Positions 40,279 through 48,838 of a DNA stretch of 64,000 bases are shown here, piece after piece. How positions within the stretch are numbered: the first letter of the stretch is position 1; every line of letters starts with the position of its first letter. Location of the stretch: assembly GCA_944324645.1 (NCBI GenBank), contig CALUXB010000001.1, positions 635,340 to 699,339 of the forward strand, read 5' to 3'. The notes beneath the pieces are model-generated. The model did not search any database, was not told where the DNA came from, and worked only from the letters and a program-made list of their open reading frames with translations. This stretch comes from an uncultured Elusimicrobiales bacterium. Lineage in GTDB: Bacteria > Elusimicrobiota > Elusimicrobia > Elusimicrobiales > Elusimicrobiaceae. Both the position numbers and the translations under genes were made by a program.

Positions 40279-43074
40279 TTATTTGCGTTTCTTAGCCAAC
40301 GCTTCTTTGGCGGCAGCCTGCGCAGCGGCCAAACGTGCTATAGGCACGCGGAACGGAGAGCAGGAAACGTAGCTGAAGCCTTCGCGGTGGCAGAACTCCA
40401 CGCTTTCGGGGTCGCCGCCGTGTTCGCCGCAGATACCGATTTTGAGGTTCGGTTTAGACTCGCGGCCTTCGGCTACGGCGTGCTCAATGAGCATACCCAC
40501 GCCGCGCTGGTCCAGCGTCTGGAACGGATCGGCTTCCAATACGCCCTGCTTGAGGTATTCAGGCAGGAAAGCACCGATATCATCGCGGGAGAAACCGAAC
40601 GTCATCTGCGTCAAGTCATTGGTGCCGAAAGAGAAGAAATCCGCTTCCTGCGCCACTTCGTAAGCCAAGACCGCAGCGCGCGGAATTTCAATCATCGTGC
40701 CGACGGAGAAGTTAAGCTTTTTGACTTTGGTCTTTGCCACCACTTCTTCATAGACTTTGCGGATAATTTCTTTTTGTTTGACGATTTCGTTGACATCGCA
40801 GGTCAGCGGAATCATCACTTCCGGTACGGCTTTGACGCCTTCTTTAATCAGCTCGGCCGCCGCTTCAAAAATAGCGCGGGACTGCATTTGCGTAATTTCC
40901 GGATAGGTCACACCCAAGCGGATACCGCGGTGGCCCATCATCGGGTTGACTTCGTGCAGGCCGGCGGCGCGTTCCTGGAAGGTTCTGGCGTCAATGCCCA
41001 AGGCTTGGGCCAGCTCTTGCTGTTTAGCCAGCAGGGTAGGCACGAACTCGTGCAAGGGGGGGTCCATCAAGCGAATGGTCACGCTGTAAGGCGCCATGGC
41101 TTTAATGGTGGCTTTAATGTTCTTCTTCATGTACGGGAAAAGCTCATTGACGGCCGCCTTGCGTTCGGTTTCGTTGCCGGACAAAATCATCTTGCGCAAA
41201 ATGAACAACGGCTCATCGGAGTTTTTGCCGTAGAACATATGTTCAATGCGGAACAGGCCAATGCCTTCTGCACCGAATTTGCGCGCGTTGGCGGCGTCTT
41301 CGGGCGTGTCGGCGTTGGCGCGCACTTTCATCGTGCGTACAGAGTCGGCTAATTTGAGGAAAGCGGCCAGGTTTTTGTTGCCTTCGCCGGCTTCCAACAT
41401 TTTCAACGCGCCGTCATACACCCAGCCTTTGGTGCCGTTTAAGGTCAAAAAGTCGCCTTCTTTAAAGGTTTTGCCGCCCATTTTGACGGTCTTTTTGGCG
41501 GTGTTGAGTTCCAATTCGCTGCAGCCTACAATGCAGCATTTGCCCCAGCCGCGGGCCACTAAGGCCGCGTGGGAGGTCATGCCGCCGCGCTGCGTCAAGA
41601 TACCGGCCGCGGCGCGCATACCTTCAATGTCTTCGGGGTTGGTTTCTTCGCGGATTAAAATGGCGTTTTCGCCTTTGGCCTGCAGTTTGATAGCGTCGTC
41701 AGAGGTGAACACGATTTTGCCGCTGGCTCCGCCCGGGCCCGCCGGCAAGCCTTTGGCAATCGGTTTGGCCTGGGCTTCGGCTTTGGGGTCAATGGCGGGC
41801 AGCAACAGTTCGCCCAACTGATGCGGGGTCACGCGCAGGACAGCCGTTTCCTTATTAATAAGGTGTTCTTTAAGCATATCCAGCGCCATTTGCACCGCAG
41901 CCGTGCCGTTACGTTTGCCTACGCGGCACTGCAACATCCACAGGCGGCCGTGTTCAATGGTAAATTCAATATCCAGCATATCGTGGAAATGTTTTTCCAA
42001 GCGTTTCTGGATAGTGTCCAATTCTTTATACACTTTGGGCATCACTTTTTCCAGCGTGGGCAAGTGGGCCGAGTGGGCGTTGGCAGACCATTTGTTCATC
42101 GGGGAGGGGGTGCGGATACCGGCCACCACGTCTTCTCCCTGGGCGTTGATTAAGTATTCGCCGTAGAAATGGCTGTCGCCGTTGCCCGGGTTGCGGGTAA
42201 AGGCCACGCCGGTGGCGGAAGTGTCGCCCATGTTGCCAAACACCATGGTTTGCACGTTGACGGCGGTGCCCCAATCGTGCGGAATGTTTTCAATGTTGCG
42301 GTAAGCGATGGCGCGTTTGCCGTTCCAAGAAGCAAACACCGCGCCGATGGCGCCCCAAAGCTGTTCGGTCGGGTCGTCGGGGAATTCTTTACCCAACACT
42401 TTTTTGACCGTTTTCTTAAATTCTACGCACAGTTTTTTCAGTTCCTGCGCCGGAATGCCGGTGTCGTCTTTTACGCCCAGTTTGGCTTTTACTTCGCCCA
42501 TCATACCGTCTAAGATTTTGCGGATGCCTTCGCCGTCTTTGGGTTCAATGCCGGCGGCTTTTTCCATCACCACGTCGGAATACATCATAATCAAGCGGCG
42601 GTAAGCGTCATAGACAAAGCGCTCGTCGCCGGTTTTGGCAATCATACCCGGAATGGTTTTTTCCGTCAGACCGATGTTCAAAATCGTTTCCATCATACCC
42701 GGCATAGAAGCGCGCGCGCCGGAGCGTACGGACACCAAGAGCGGGTTTTTATCGGAACCAAATTCTTTTTTGGTCAGTTTTTCCACTTTTTTGAGGTTGG
42801 CTTCTACATCGGCTTTTAAAGTTTTGGGATAGGTCTTTTTGTTGTTCCAGTAGTAGGTGCAGACTTCGGTGGTAATAGTAAATCCCGGAGGGACGGGCAG
42901 TTTTAGCTGGCCTGCCATTTCCGCCAGGTTGGCGCCTTTGCCGCCCAACAGTTCTTTCATTTTGCCGTTTCCGTCGGCTTTGCCGCCGCCGAAAGCATAT
43001 ACCATTTTAACGGATTTTTTTGCCGCCGGTTTAACAGCTTTTTTGGCGGTCTTTTTTACAGTTTTCTTTGCCAT
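40279..43074 (-). CDS. ppdK: Pyruvate, phosphate dikinase with Lys/Ala-rich N-terminal tail
   Basis: A 931-residue enzyme. It interconverts pyruvate, ATP and phosphate with PEP, AMP and pyrophosphate, and in fermenters can run as a pyrophosphate-linked glycolytic step. The nucleotide domain has GGKGANLAEMA, the phosphohistidine domain GGMTSHAALVARGWGKCCIVG, and the PEP domain GTNDLTQMTFGFSRDD with the ICGEHGGDP loop. The first 23 residues (MAKKTVKKTAKKAVKPAAKK and three more) are an extra basic tail absent from typical PpdK (about 875-890 aa). ACGGAG lies upstream of the ATG. Confidence 0.97.
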   Translation of the reverse strand: MAKKTVKKTAKKAVKPAAKKSVKMVYAFGGGKADGNGKMKELLGGKGANLAEMAGQLKLPVPPGFTITTEVCTYYWNNKKTYPKTLKADVEANLKKVEKLTKKEFGSDKNPLLVSVRSGARASMPGMMETILNIGLTEKTIPGMIAKTGDERFVYDAYRRLIMMYSDVVMEKAAGIEPKDGEGIRKILDGMMGEVKAKLGVKDDTGIPAQELKKLCVEFKKTVKKVLGKEFPDDPTEQLWGAIGAVFASWNGKRAIAYRNIENIPHDWGTAVNVQTMVFGNMGDTSATGVAFTRNPGNGDSHFYGEYLINAQGEDVVAGIRTPSPMNKWSANAHSAHLPTLEKVMPKVYKELDTIQKRLEKHFHDMLDIEFTIEHGRLWMLQCRVGKRNGTAAVQMALDMLKEHLINKETAVLRVTPHQLGELLLPAIDPKAEAQAKPIAKGLPAGPGGASGKIVFTSDDAIKLQAKGENAILIREETNPEDIEGMRAAAGILTQRGGMTSHAALVARGWGKCCIVGCSELELNTAKKTVKMGGKTFKEGDFLTLNGTKGWVYDGALKMLEAGEGNKNLAAFLKLADSVRTMKVRANADTPEDAANARKFGAEGIGLFRIEHMFYGKNSDEPLFILRKMILSGNETERKAAVNELFPYMKKNIKATIKAMAPYSVTIRLMDPPLHEFVPTLLAKQQELAQALGIDARTFQERAAGLHEVNPMMGHRGIRLGVTYPEITQMQSRAIFEAAAELIKEGVKAVPEVMIPLTCDVNEIVKQKEIIRKVYEEVVAKTKVKKLNFSVGTMIEIPRAAVLAYEVAQEADFFSFGTNDLTQMTFGFSRDDIGAFLPEYLKQGVLEADPFQTLDQRGVGMLIEHAVAEGRESKPNLKIGICGEHGGDPESVEFCHREGFSYVSCSPFRVPIARLAAAQAAAKEALAKKRK

Positions 43075-43218
43075 TGTGTTTGTTTTCTCCGTAAAGAATA
43101 GCGTGCGGGGCCATACAACACCCCGTTAAACAGGTTTTGCACTTTCATATTGTATTATATTTCCTATTTAAAGAAAAGAGATTTTTTGAGGGAAGGGAAA
43201 ATCTCCGTTTCAAAAGGC

Positions 43219-43236
43219 TATGGGTCCTAGGACCTA
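43219..43236. repeat. GGTCC-centred palindrome
   Basis: TATGGGTCCTAGGACCTA: GGTCC and GGACC flank TA, an almost perfect palindrome. A related TATGGGTCTTATGGCC stands at 49670-49685, upstream of another copy of the 22-nt repeat. Confidence 0.6.
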
Positions 43237-43309
43237 ATTGGGGCTGGGCCTTTGCTTCAAAGAAAAGCGGGCCTGCATTGGGCAAAAATAATGGGCCCAA
43301 AAAATGCCT

Positions 43310-43331
43310 CTTTTTGGGTCTAATGACCCTG
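43310..43331. repeat. 22-nt palindromic repeat, copy 1
   Basis: CTTTTTGGGTC, four central bases TAAT, then GACCCTG. The arms GGGTC and GACCC are complementary. A second copy with identical arms and centre CAAA is at 49690-49711. Neither is followed by a T run on the + strand that would mark a terminator for a neighbouring gene. Confidence 0.7.
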
Positions 43332-43405
43332 GTGGTTTCTCTTCGTAAAAGTTATTCTGTTATTAAGAGAAGCAAAGAACAACCCAAAGCCGCACGGGGG
43401 CAGTT

Positions 43406-43582
43406 ATGAAACAGAATAATATGGTAATGACCCGCAAAGTACAAATCATCAAAAAACGCCGCTTGGAGCGCGAGATTAGCTGGGTCAAACGTGAATTTAA
43501 CGATTTTAAAACCTTAAATGACATTGAACTATATAACACTGAACGGTATGCCAGCCTGCATTTAGGCATCAGCTTTATTTGA
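43406..43582 (+). CDS. Small basic protein of unknown function (58 aa)
   Basis: An open frame of 58 codons starting MKQNNMVMTRKVQIIKKRRL and ending in LHLGISFI. GGGGG lies 6 nt ahead of the ATG and a strong terminator begins 31 nt after the stop, so it looks like a complete short transcription unit. The composition is basic and amphipathic with aromatic residues late; there is no signal peptide, no transmembrane segment and no cysteine. It could be a small regulator or nucleic-acid binder. I do not recognise it. Confidence 0.6.
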   Translation: MKQNNMVMTRKVQIIKKRRLEREISWVKREFNDFKTLNDIELYNTERYASLHLGISFI

Positions 43583-43613
43583 TTTTATTCATACCTCCTC
43601 CTACAAACCCCTC

Positions 43614-43650
43614 ACCCGCCGGGTTAACCCTCCCGGCGGGTGTTCCTTTT
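43614..43650 (+). terminator. Intrinsic terminator after the 58-aa gene
   Basis: ACCCGCCGGG (43614-43623), loop TTAACCCT, CCCGGCGGGT (43632-43641), then GTTCCTTTTT. Confidence 0.88.
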
Positions 43651-43844
43651 TATTGTGTGGAAAAATGGCTTTCTTCTTTTTAAGAGGGGCTTTCTTGGGG
43701 GCGCAGTAACACTATAAACGCCAGTGGCATTTGAAAATACACTTAAAAACCAACGGATACGGTTGCGTGTTCAACCGCGGCTCCTTTTAATTTGCTATAC
43801 TATATAAAAGCCAAAGGGCAGGGATATGCTCTTTAGGCTTTTTT
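43651..43844 (+). other. Spacer with two hairpins ahead of the rpsO promoter
   Basis: No gene. CGGTTG (43760-43765) pairs with CAACCG (43772-43777). Further on AAAAGCC-AAAG (43806-43816) pairs with CTTT-a-GGCTTTT (43831-43842) and is followed by T residues, resembling a terminator. A TATACT/TATAAA cluster at 43796-43808 lies just before it. A very short transcript could be made here; this is speculative. Confidence 0.4.
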
Positions 43845-43853
43845 TGGTATAAT
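43845..43853 (+). promoter_or_regulatory. Extended -10 promoter of rpsO-pnp
   Basis: TGGTATAAT fits the extended -10 consensus TGnTATAAT; no good -35 is present. Transcription would start near 43860, giving a leader of about 110 nt. Confidence 0.65.
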
Positions 43854-43883
43854 AAATTGTACTCTAGTACAAAAAACTAAAAA

Positions 43884-43960
43884 GGAGAAGGTTGGACTCC
43901 GGCTCGGTGTTTCCTAAGGAGATGGGACACTTGGTCGTTACAGTTTTCAACCTAAGTGTA
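43884..43960 (+). ncRNA. Candidate S15 autoregulatory leader of rpsO
   Basis: The leader can close with AGGTTG (about 43888) pairing with CAACCT (about 43949-43954) around an inner arm containing GTGTTTCC and GGGACAC. S15 represses its own mRNA in several phyla through unrelated leader folds, so a structured leader here is expected, but this fold matches no S15 leader class I can name. No AAGGAG stands at the usual distance from the ATG. Confidence 0.4.
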
Positions 43961-43967
43961 AAATAAA

Positions 43968-44237
43968 ATGGTACTTTCCGTACAAGACAGAAAAGACATT
44001 ATCGGTAAATTTCAGAGCAGCCCCAACGATACCGGCTCCGCCGCCGTGCAGATTGCTTTGATTACCGAACGCATCAGCTACATTTCCAATCACCTCAAAG
44101 CCAATCCGAAAGACTTTGCCGGCGAACGCGGCCTGAATAAACTGGTCGGCCAGCGCAAACGCTTGCTCGCTTATTTGAAGAAATCCGACTTTGCCAAATA
44201 CCAGCAAGTGACCAAAGAACTCAAATTGAGGAAATAA
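43968..44237 (+). CDS. rpsO: 30S ribosomal protein S15
   Basis: An 89-residue protein of normal S15 length: FQSSPNDTGSAAVQIALITERI, then HLKANPKDFAGERGLNKLVGQRKRLLAYLKK. It binds the central domain of 16S rRNA. pnp follows after 5 nt, a very common pair in which S15 and PNPase mRNA levels are linked. Confidence 0.98.
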   Translation: MVLSVQDRKDIIGKFQSSPNDTGSAAVQIALITERISYISNHLKANPKDFAGERGLNKLVGQRKRLLAYLKKSDFAKYQQVTKELKLRK

Positions 44238-44242
44238 GCTTA

Positions 44243-46354
44243 ATGGAAAATTTTAACCACAAGTTTGACATCCACTCTTTAGACGTGGAAGTCGGCGGTC
44301 AGACGCTGAATTTGCAAACGGGTTTAATTGCCCGCCAGTCTGACGGCGCCGTAATGGTCACCTGGGGCGAGACCAAAGTGCTCGCCACCGCCGTGTGCAC
44401 CAAAGAACAAAAGCCGGGCATTTCCGATTTTATGCCCTTGACCGTCAATTATAAAGAACGCACCTATGCCGCCGGCAAAATCCCGGGCGGCTTTTTTAAG
44501 CGTGAAGGCCGCGCCAGCAAGAAAGAAACCCTTTCTTCTCGCATTATTGACCGCACGCTGCGCCCGATTTTCCCGGAAGGGTTCGCCTGCGAAACCAACG
44601 TGACGGCGATGGTGCTTTCTTCCGATGATTTGCACGGCTCTGATGTAATCAGCGTGTTGGCCTCTTCGGCCGCGCTGGTGATTTCTTCCATTCCGTTTAA
44701 TGAGCCTGTCGCCGCGGTGCGCATTGGCCGCATTAACGGGCAATACATCGTCAACCCCACCAAACCCCAGGAAGCGGAATGCGATATGGACCTGGTCATT
44801 GCCGGTTCTGCGCAGGGGCTTTTGATGGTGGAAGGCGGCGCCAAAGAAGTGGAAGAAGAAGCCATTATTAAAGCTATGGAAGTGGCCAAGCCGGAAATTG
44901 ACAAAATGTGCGCGGTGCAGCTTAAACTGCGCGAGCTTTGCGGCAAGCCCAAATTCCCGTATGTGGTAGAAAAACTGCCGCAGGAAGTGGCTGATTTGGC
45001 TAACGGCAAATTCCGCCAGGAAGCCCGCAACATTTTGCACGCTTTTTCTGACAAACAAACCCGCGACACCCAGGTGGCCCAGCTCAAAGCTTCTTTTACC
45101 GAAGAGCTGACCCCGACCTATGGCGACAATGCCGCCACCTATGCAGCCGTTGCGCTGGAAAACATTATGTATGAAGAATCCCGCAATATGGTGCTGCACG
45201 AAGGCGTGCGCGTGGACGGACGCAAACCCGAAGAAATCCGCCCCTTGAGCTCTATGGTGGGCCTCTTGCCCCGCGCCCACGGCTCTGCGCTTTTTACGCG
45301 CGGCCAGACGCAGTCTTTGGCGGTGTGCACCTTGGGTACGCCCGATGACCAGCAAATGGTGGAAGGGTTGGACGAAACCACCTATGAACGCTTTATGCTG
45401 CACTACAACTTCCCGGGTTTTGCCACGGGCGAATGCAAACCGGACCGCAGCCCCGGCCGCCGCGAAATCGGCCACGGGGAATTGGCGCGCCGCGCTTTGA
45501 TGCCCCTCTTGCCCAGCGAAGAGGAATTCCCTTATACTATCCGCGTAGTGTCTGATATTATGGAATCCAACGGCTCTTCCTCTATGGCCAGCGTCTGCGG
45601 CGGCAGCTTGTCGCTCTTTGACGCAGGCGTTCCGATGAAAGCGGCCTGCTCCGGTATTGCGATGGGCGCCATTTCGGGCGAGGGCAAATTCGTCGTCCTG
45701 TCCGATATTATGGGCCTGGAAGACCACCTGGGCGATATGGACTTTAAACTGACCGGTTCGCGCAAAGGTATTACGGCCTTCCAAATGGACGTAAAACTCA
45801 AGACCGGTATTCCTTTGGACATTTTGCGCCAGGCCATCGCACAAGCGACCCGCGGCCGTATGCACATTATGGACCATATGGAAAAAACCATCGCTGCGCC
45901 GAAACAGAACGTTTCCCGCTTTGCCCCGGTCATTTTCAAGATGAAAATTGCCATAGACAAGATTGGCGCGTTAATCGGCCCCGGCGGCAAAAACATTAAA
46001 CGCATCACCGAATCTACCGACACCAAGATTGATATTGAAGAAGACGGTACGGTGACGATTGCCGCCTCCAACAGTGACAAACTGGACCAGGCCAAAGCCG
46101 AAATTGAAATGATGACGGCTGAAGCCGAAGTGGGCAAGATCTACAAAGGCAAAGTGGTGTCTATACAGCCCTTTGGCGCGTTTGTAGAGATTCTGCCCGG
46201 CAAAGACGGCTTGCTGCACATTTCCGAGATTGAAAAACACCGCATCAACAAAGTGGAAGACGTACTGCACTTGGGCGATATGGTGGAAGTCAAATGCGTG
46301 GAAATTGACACCAACGGCAAAGTCCGCCTGTCCAGAAAAGTTCTGTTGAAATAG
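44243..46354 (+). CDS. pnp: Polyribonucleotide nucleotidyltransferase (PNPase)
   Basis: A 703-residue protein with two RNase PH domains (VMVTWGETKVLATAV; FTRGQTQSLAVCTLG; the catalytic region ESNGSSSMASVCGGSL and SDIMGLEDHLGDMDFK). A KH domain (IGALIGPGGKNIKRI) and an S1 domain (GKVVSIQPFGAFVEILPGKDGLLHISEI) complete it. It degrades RNA 3' to 5' using phosphate and can add tails. Full length for the family, minus the acidic C-tail found in some. Confidence 0.98.
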   Translation: MENFNHKFDIHSLDVEVGGQTLNLQTGLIARQSDGAVMVTWGETKVLATAVCTKEQKPGISDFMPLTVNYKERTYAAGKIPGGFFKREGRASKKETLSSRIIDRTLRPIFPEGFACETNVTAMVLSSDDLHGSDVISVLASSAALVISSIPFNEPVAAVRIGRINGQYIVNPTKPQEAECDMDLVIAGSAQGLLMVEGGAKEVEEEAIIKAMEVAKPEIDKMCAVQLKLRELCGKPKFPYVVEKLPQEVADLANGKFRQEARNILHAFSDKQTRDTQVAQLKASFTEELTPTYGDNAATYAAVALENIMYEESRNMVLHEGVRVDGRKPEEIRPLSSMVGLLPRAHGSALFTRGQTQSLAVCTLGTPDDQQMVEGLDETTYERFMLHYNFPGFATGECKPDRSPGRREIGHGELARRALMPLLPSEEEFPYTIRVVSDIMESNGSSSMASVCGGSLSLFDAGVPMKAACSGIAMGAISGEGKFVVLSDIMGLEDHLGDMDFKLTGSRKGITAFQMDVKLKTGIPLDILRQAIAQATRGRMHIMDHMEKTIAAPKQNVSRFAPVIFKMKIAIDKIGALIGPGGKNIKRITESTDTKIDIEEDGTVTIAASNSDKLDQAKAEIEMMTAEAEVGKIYKGKVVSIQPFGAFVEILPGKDGLLHISEIEKHRINKVEDVLHLGDMVEVKCVEIDTNGKVRLSRKVLLK

Positions 46355-46377
46355 TTTCATTAGAACCTATAAATTAA

Positions 46378-46410
46378 ACACCCCCGGGAAACAATCCCGG
46401 GGGTGTTTGT
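46378..46410 (+). terminator. Intrinsic terminator of rpsO-pnp
   Basis: ACACCCCCGGG (46378-46388), loop AAACAAT, CCCGGGGGTGT (46396-46406), then TTGTTT. Confidence 0.92.
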
Positions 46411-46515
46411 TTCAAAAGTCCTATACTAAAAATAGGTCTTAAGTCTCTTGTTTCGCATTGTTATTCCTGATAAAGTATAAGTAAGATAGTTCATTTTAAA
46501 ACCGGAGAAAAAAGA

Positions 46516-47268
46516 ATGCGTGCAATATCTCGTGCAATGATTTTGTTGTTGACTGTTGTATTAACGGCCCCTATTTTTGCGGCGCCTCTGCAAGTGAAGC
46601 TAGCAACCTTAGATAAAGCTTTAGAGCAAGCCCAGACAACGGCGCAAAAAGAACGGGTATTGCGGAAAGATGTTTCGGAGGCTTTGGCAAATAATTTGCT
46701 AAAAAGACATCCGCAAGCCCAAGTGCTTTTTAATGCCGGCCTTATTGGCAAACAAAAAATGGTTTCTTGCGACCGTGAAAACACGGAAGAAAAAAGCTAT
46801 TACATTATTGTAATGGAACAAAACAAGACCCATTATTACCAACTTTATCATTTGAAAGAGAATGGTGGTTCTTTTGTTACCTACCGTCTCCAAAAATTGC
46901 AATCTGTTTCTGAGAAAAACTGGGCGGCCTCTCCGGAAGAAGGCTTTGAAAAGGCAAAAGAAATAGAGGCCTATGTTGCGCAGCTTGCTGCCCAAGCTAA
47001 AGAAGTATATAACTCTTTTTGGAATAATATGCTGGCTTTGGCCCAACTGGCTCCGCTCAATGACATTAAGTTTGTCAATGAAGTAAAAGTCTTGGAAAAA
47101 AGAGCTAAAAGAAGTGAGTTTTCTCCCTATACAGAGCTCATTAATGTGAAGCTGACTTTCAAGAACGGAACGGTGAAAGATTTTCAACTGATAGATGCTT
47201 TCCCTCATATGAATAACCCTTATGATAATGAGCTCTATCACTTTCTCCATATCCCTTCTGCCCAGTAA
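46516..47268 (+). CDS. Secreted protein of unknown function
   Basis: A 250-residue protein with signal peptide MRAISRAMILLLTVVLTAPIFAA. The mature part starts with a helical region rich in Ala, Lys and Glu and ends in mixed alpha/beta sequence (TELINVKLTFKNGTVKDFQL). One cysteine (VSCDRE) is seen. No catalytic motif is recognised. CGGAGAAAAAAGA precedes the ATG and TATAAG/TAAGAT boxes lie about 30-45 nt upstream, so it has a normal leader. It is a single-gene unit with its own terminator. Confidence 0.8.
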   Translation: MRAISRAMILLLTVVLTAPIFAAPLQVKLATLDKALEQAQTTAQKERVLRKDVSEALANNLLKRHPQAQVLFNAGLIGKQKMVSCDRENTEEKSYYIIVMEQNKTHYYQLYHLKENGGSFVTYRLQKLQSVSEKNWAASPEEGFEKAKEIEAYVAQLAAQAKEVYNSFWNNMLALAQLAPLNDIKFVNEVKVLEKRAKRSEFSPYTELINVKLTFKNGTVKDFQLIDAFPHMNNPYDNELYHFLHIPSAQ

Positions 47269-47279
47269 TATATTTTTAG

Positions 47280-47315
47280 AGCCCGGCTCTTTCTTAAGAC
47301 GCCGGGCTTTTTGTT
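47280..47315 (+). terminator. Intrinsic terminator after the 46516 gene
   Basis: AGCCCGGC (47280-47287) and GCCGGGCT (47301-47308) followed by TTTTTG. Confidence 0.88.
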
Positions 47316-47352
47316 TTATCTCATTAGACAAATAAAGTAGAATAAAATTTAT

Positions 47353-48735
47353 ATGAAAAATTATTCTGCTTTTTTTGTTTCTTTCTTTTTCTTTGGGACC
47401 ATTCTATTAACCGGCTGTACTTACCACGGCAAAATACATCGCGGCATTTATCAGAAGCCGGACTATGAAGAAAAAATAAACGCCCGTGTGATGGTGGTGG
47501 CGGACAAATTTTTCCCGCAGAGCGTAACTTTGGAGGGGGATTCGTCCTACCATTTCCGCCTTTCTGACGGGCTGCCTGTGGCAGTGGCGGATGCACTGGG
47601 CACCTTATTTACGGAAGTGGAAGTTAATGAATATAAGTACCGCAAAAGTTATGACTACATAGCCGAGCTGGATTATAAGGCCGCCTTGGCTGTCGGCCCG
47701 GCAGAAATACATTTACAAAATACGTTTTACAGCCACGTGGTATTTCAACCCGTTCTGCACACCTATTTAACCTTAACTATGCGCAACCCCCAAACCGGTT
47801 ATGCCGTGGCCCGTTATACCGACAGTACGGAAATATCTCTTGAGGACGCTTCCAGCAGTTCTCTTTTATGGTTGACTCGCTTTTTACGCATTATCACGCT
47901 AGGGCTCTTGACCCCGTTGGATGTGCAAGCTTATGGAAGTTATATACGGGGTTTGTTAGAGAAAGGTATAGTCAAAACTCTTTCGCAAGAAATTATGCCG
48001 CAAATGGAAGAAAACCGCATTAATTTCACCCGCGAACACCTTACAGAACAAAGCAATGTGCGTGTGGACGGGCAGTTTATCCCGTTTATGCAGGCCACGG
48101 TGTATATTTATACGGATGACGGCATTGGCTCCGGCTTTTTAATCAGCCCAGACGGCTATATCGTTACCAACCGGCACGTAGTGGGTACGGCGCGCGATGT
48201 ATCCGTAGTGCTCTATGACCAGCGCCAACTAATGGACAAGACCAACCCCAGCGAAATAGCCGATCAAAAAGCCACCAACAACAAAGTCCGCTTTGCCAAA
48301 GTGCTTAAAAGCAATAAAGCGCGGGATTTAGCTCTGCTTAAAATGGAGGGGGAAAACCTGCCTTATTTGGAGCTGGAAACAGACCGCTCCGCCTATACCA
48401 CCGGCCAGGAAGTTGTGGCTTTGGGCGCGCCCAAAGGGGTGGAATGGAGCGCCAGCCGCGGCATTTTAAGCGCTGCGCGCGATAATAACGGAGTGGACAC
48501 CCTGCAAACCGACGCCGCCATTAATAACGGCAACAGCGGCGGCCCGCTTATCAGCCTGCAAACCGGGCGGGTACTAGGAGTGAACAGCTGGGGAATGACC
48601 CCGTCGGCCGATATAGATGATTTGCGCCGCGGCGTGCAAAACGTAAATTTTGCCATTTCCGCCTATGAAGTACAACGTACTTTAGGGGTTACACAGCCGG
48701 TAGATCCCGACGATTTCCCACTTCCGACAGATTAA
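47353..48735 (+). CDS. Trypsin-like serine protease lipoprotein
   Basis: A 460-residue lipoprotein: lipobox LLTGC near residue 22 follows a Phe-rich signal. Residues about 30-230 form a domain I do not recognise (HFRLSDGLPVAVADAL; a hydrophobic LWLTRFLRIITLGLLTPL stretch at about 176-193). Residues about 250-440 are an HtrA-like trypsin fold with H275 (TNRHVV), D325 (ARDLALLKM) and S395 (NNGNSGGPL). There is no PDZ domain. It is probably anchored to the outer or inner membrane facing the periplasm and used in protein quality control or processing. The start is 4 nt after TAAAAT (9 nt after TAGAAT), with no Shine-Dalgarno. Confidence 0.88.
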   Translation: MKNYSAFFVSFFFFGTILLTGCTYHGKIHRGIYQKPDYEEKINARVMVVADKFFPQSVTLEGDSSYHFRLSDGLPVAVADALGTLFTEVEVNEYKYRKSYDYIAELDYKAALAVGPAEIHLQNTFYSHVVFQPVLHTYLTLTMRNPQTGYAVARYTDSTEISLEDASSSSLLWLTRFLRIITLGLLTPLDVQAYGSYIRGLLEKGIVKTLSQEIMPQMEENRINFTREHLTEQSNVRVDGQFIPFMQATVYIYTDDGIGSGFLISPDGYIVTNRHVVGTARDVSVVLYDQRQLMDKTNPSEIADQKATNNKVRFAKVLKSNKARDLALLKMEGENLPYLELETDRSAYTTGQEVVALGAPKGVEWSASRGILSAARDNNGVDTLQTDAAINNGNSGGPLISLQTGRVLGVNSWGMTPSADIDDLRRGVQNVNFAISAYEVQRTLGVTQPVDPDDFPLPTD

Positions 48736-48794
48736 ATTTTACTTGGACATATCCCAAAAAGGCCAAAATTATGTAAAATAATAGAAAGCTTGTT

Positions 48795-48811
48795 CGGGCC
48801 CATATGGCCCA
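48795..48811 (+). promoter_or_regulatory. Short inverted repeat in accB leader
   Basis: GGGCC and GGCCC flank CATAT about 30 nt before the accB start. TAAAAT at 48774-48779 is a likely -10. The role is unclear. Confidence 0.35.
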
Positions 48812-48838
48812 GATCACGTGCAAGAGGGCATTTTCTTT

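Larger units (their letters stand above)
43075..43405. other. Gene-free spacer upstream of ppdK, rich in GGGTC/GACCC and GGGCC words
   Basis: No gene. The left part holds the ppdK leader; on the minus strand a TATAAT near 43153-43158 is a possible -10. From 43200 to 43340 it is packed with GGGTC, GACC, GGGCC and GCCC words, including the two palindromes listed separately. The right end leads into the small gene at 43406. Confidence 0.6.

Noticed and set aside
40387..41352. 321-codon open frame antisense to ppdK
   Set aside because: His/Arg/Phe-rich shadow of a GC-biased gene; no start context.
44324..45877. 517-codon open frame antisense to pnp
   Set aside because: It mirrors the third-codon-position bias of pnp, is rich in His, Arg and Gly, and has no ribosome site or family resemblance.
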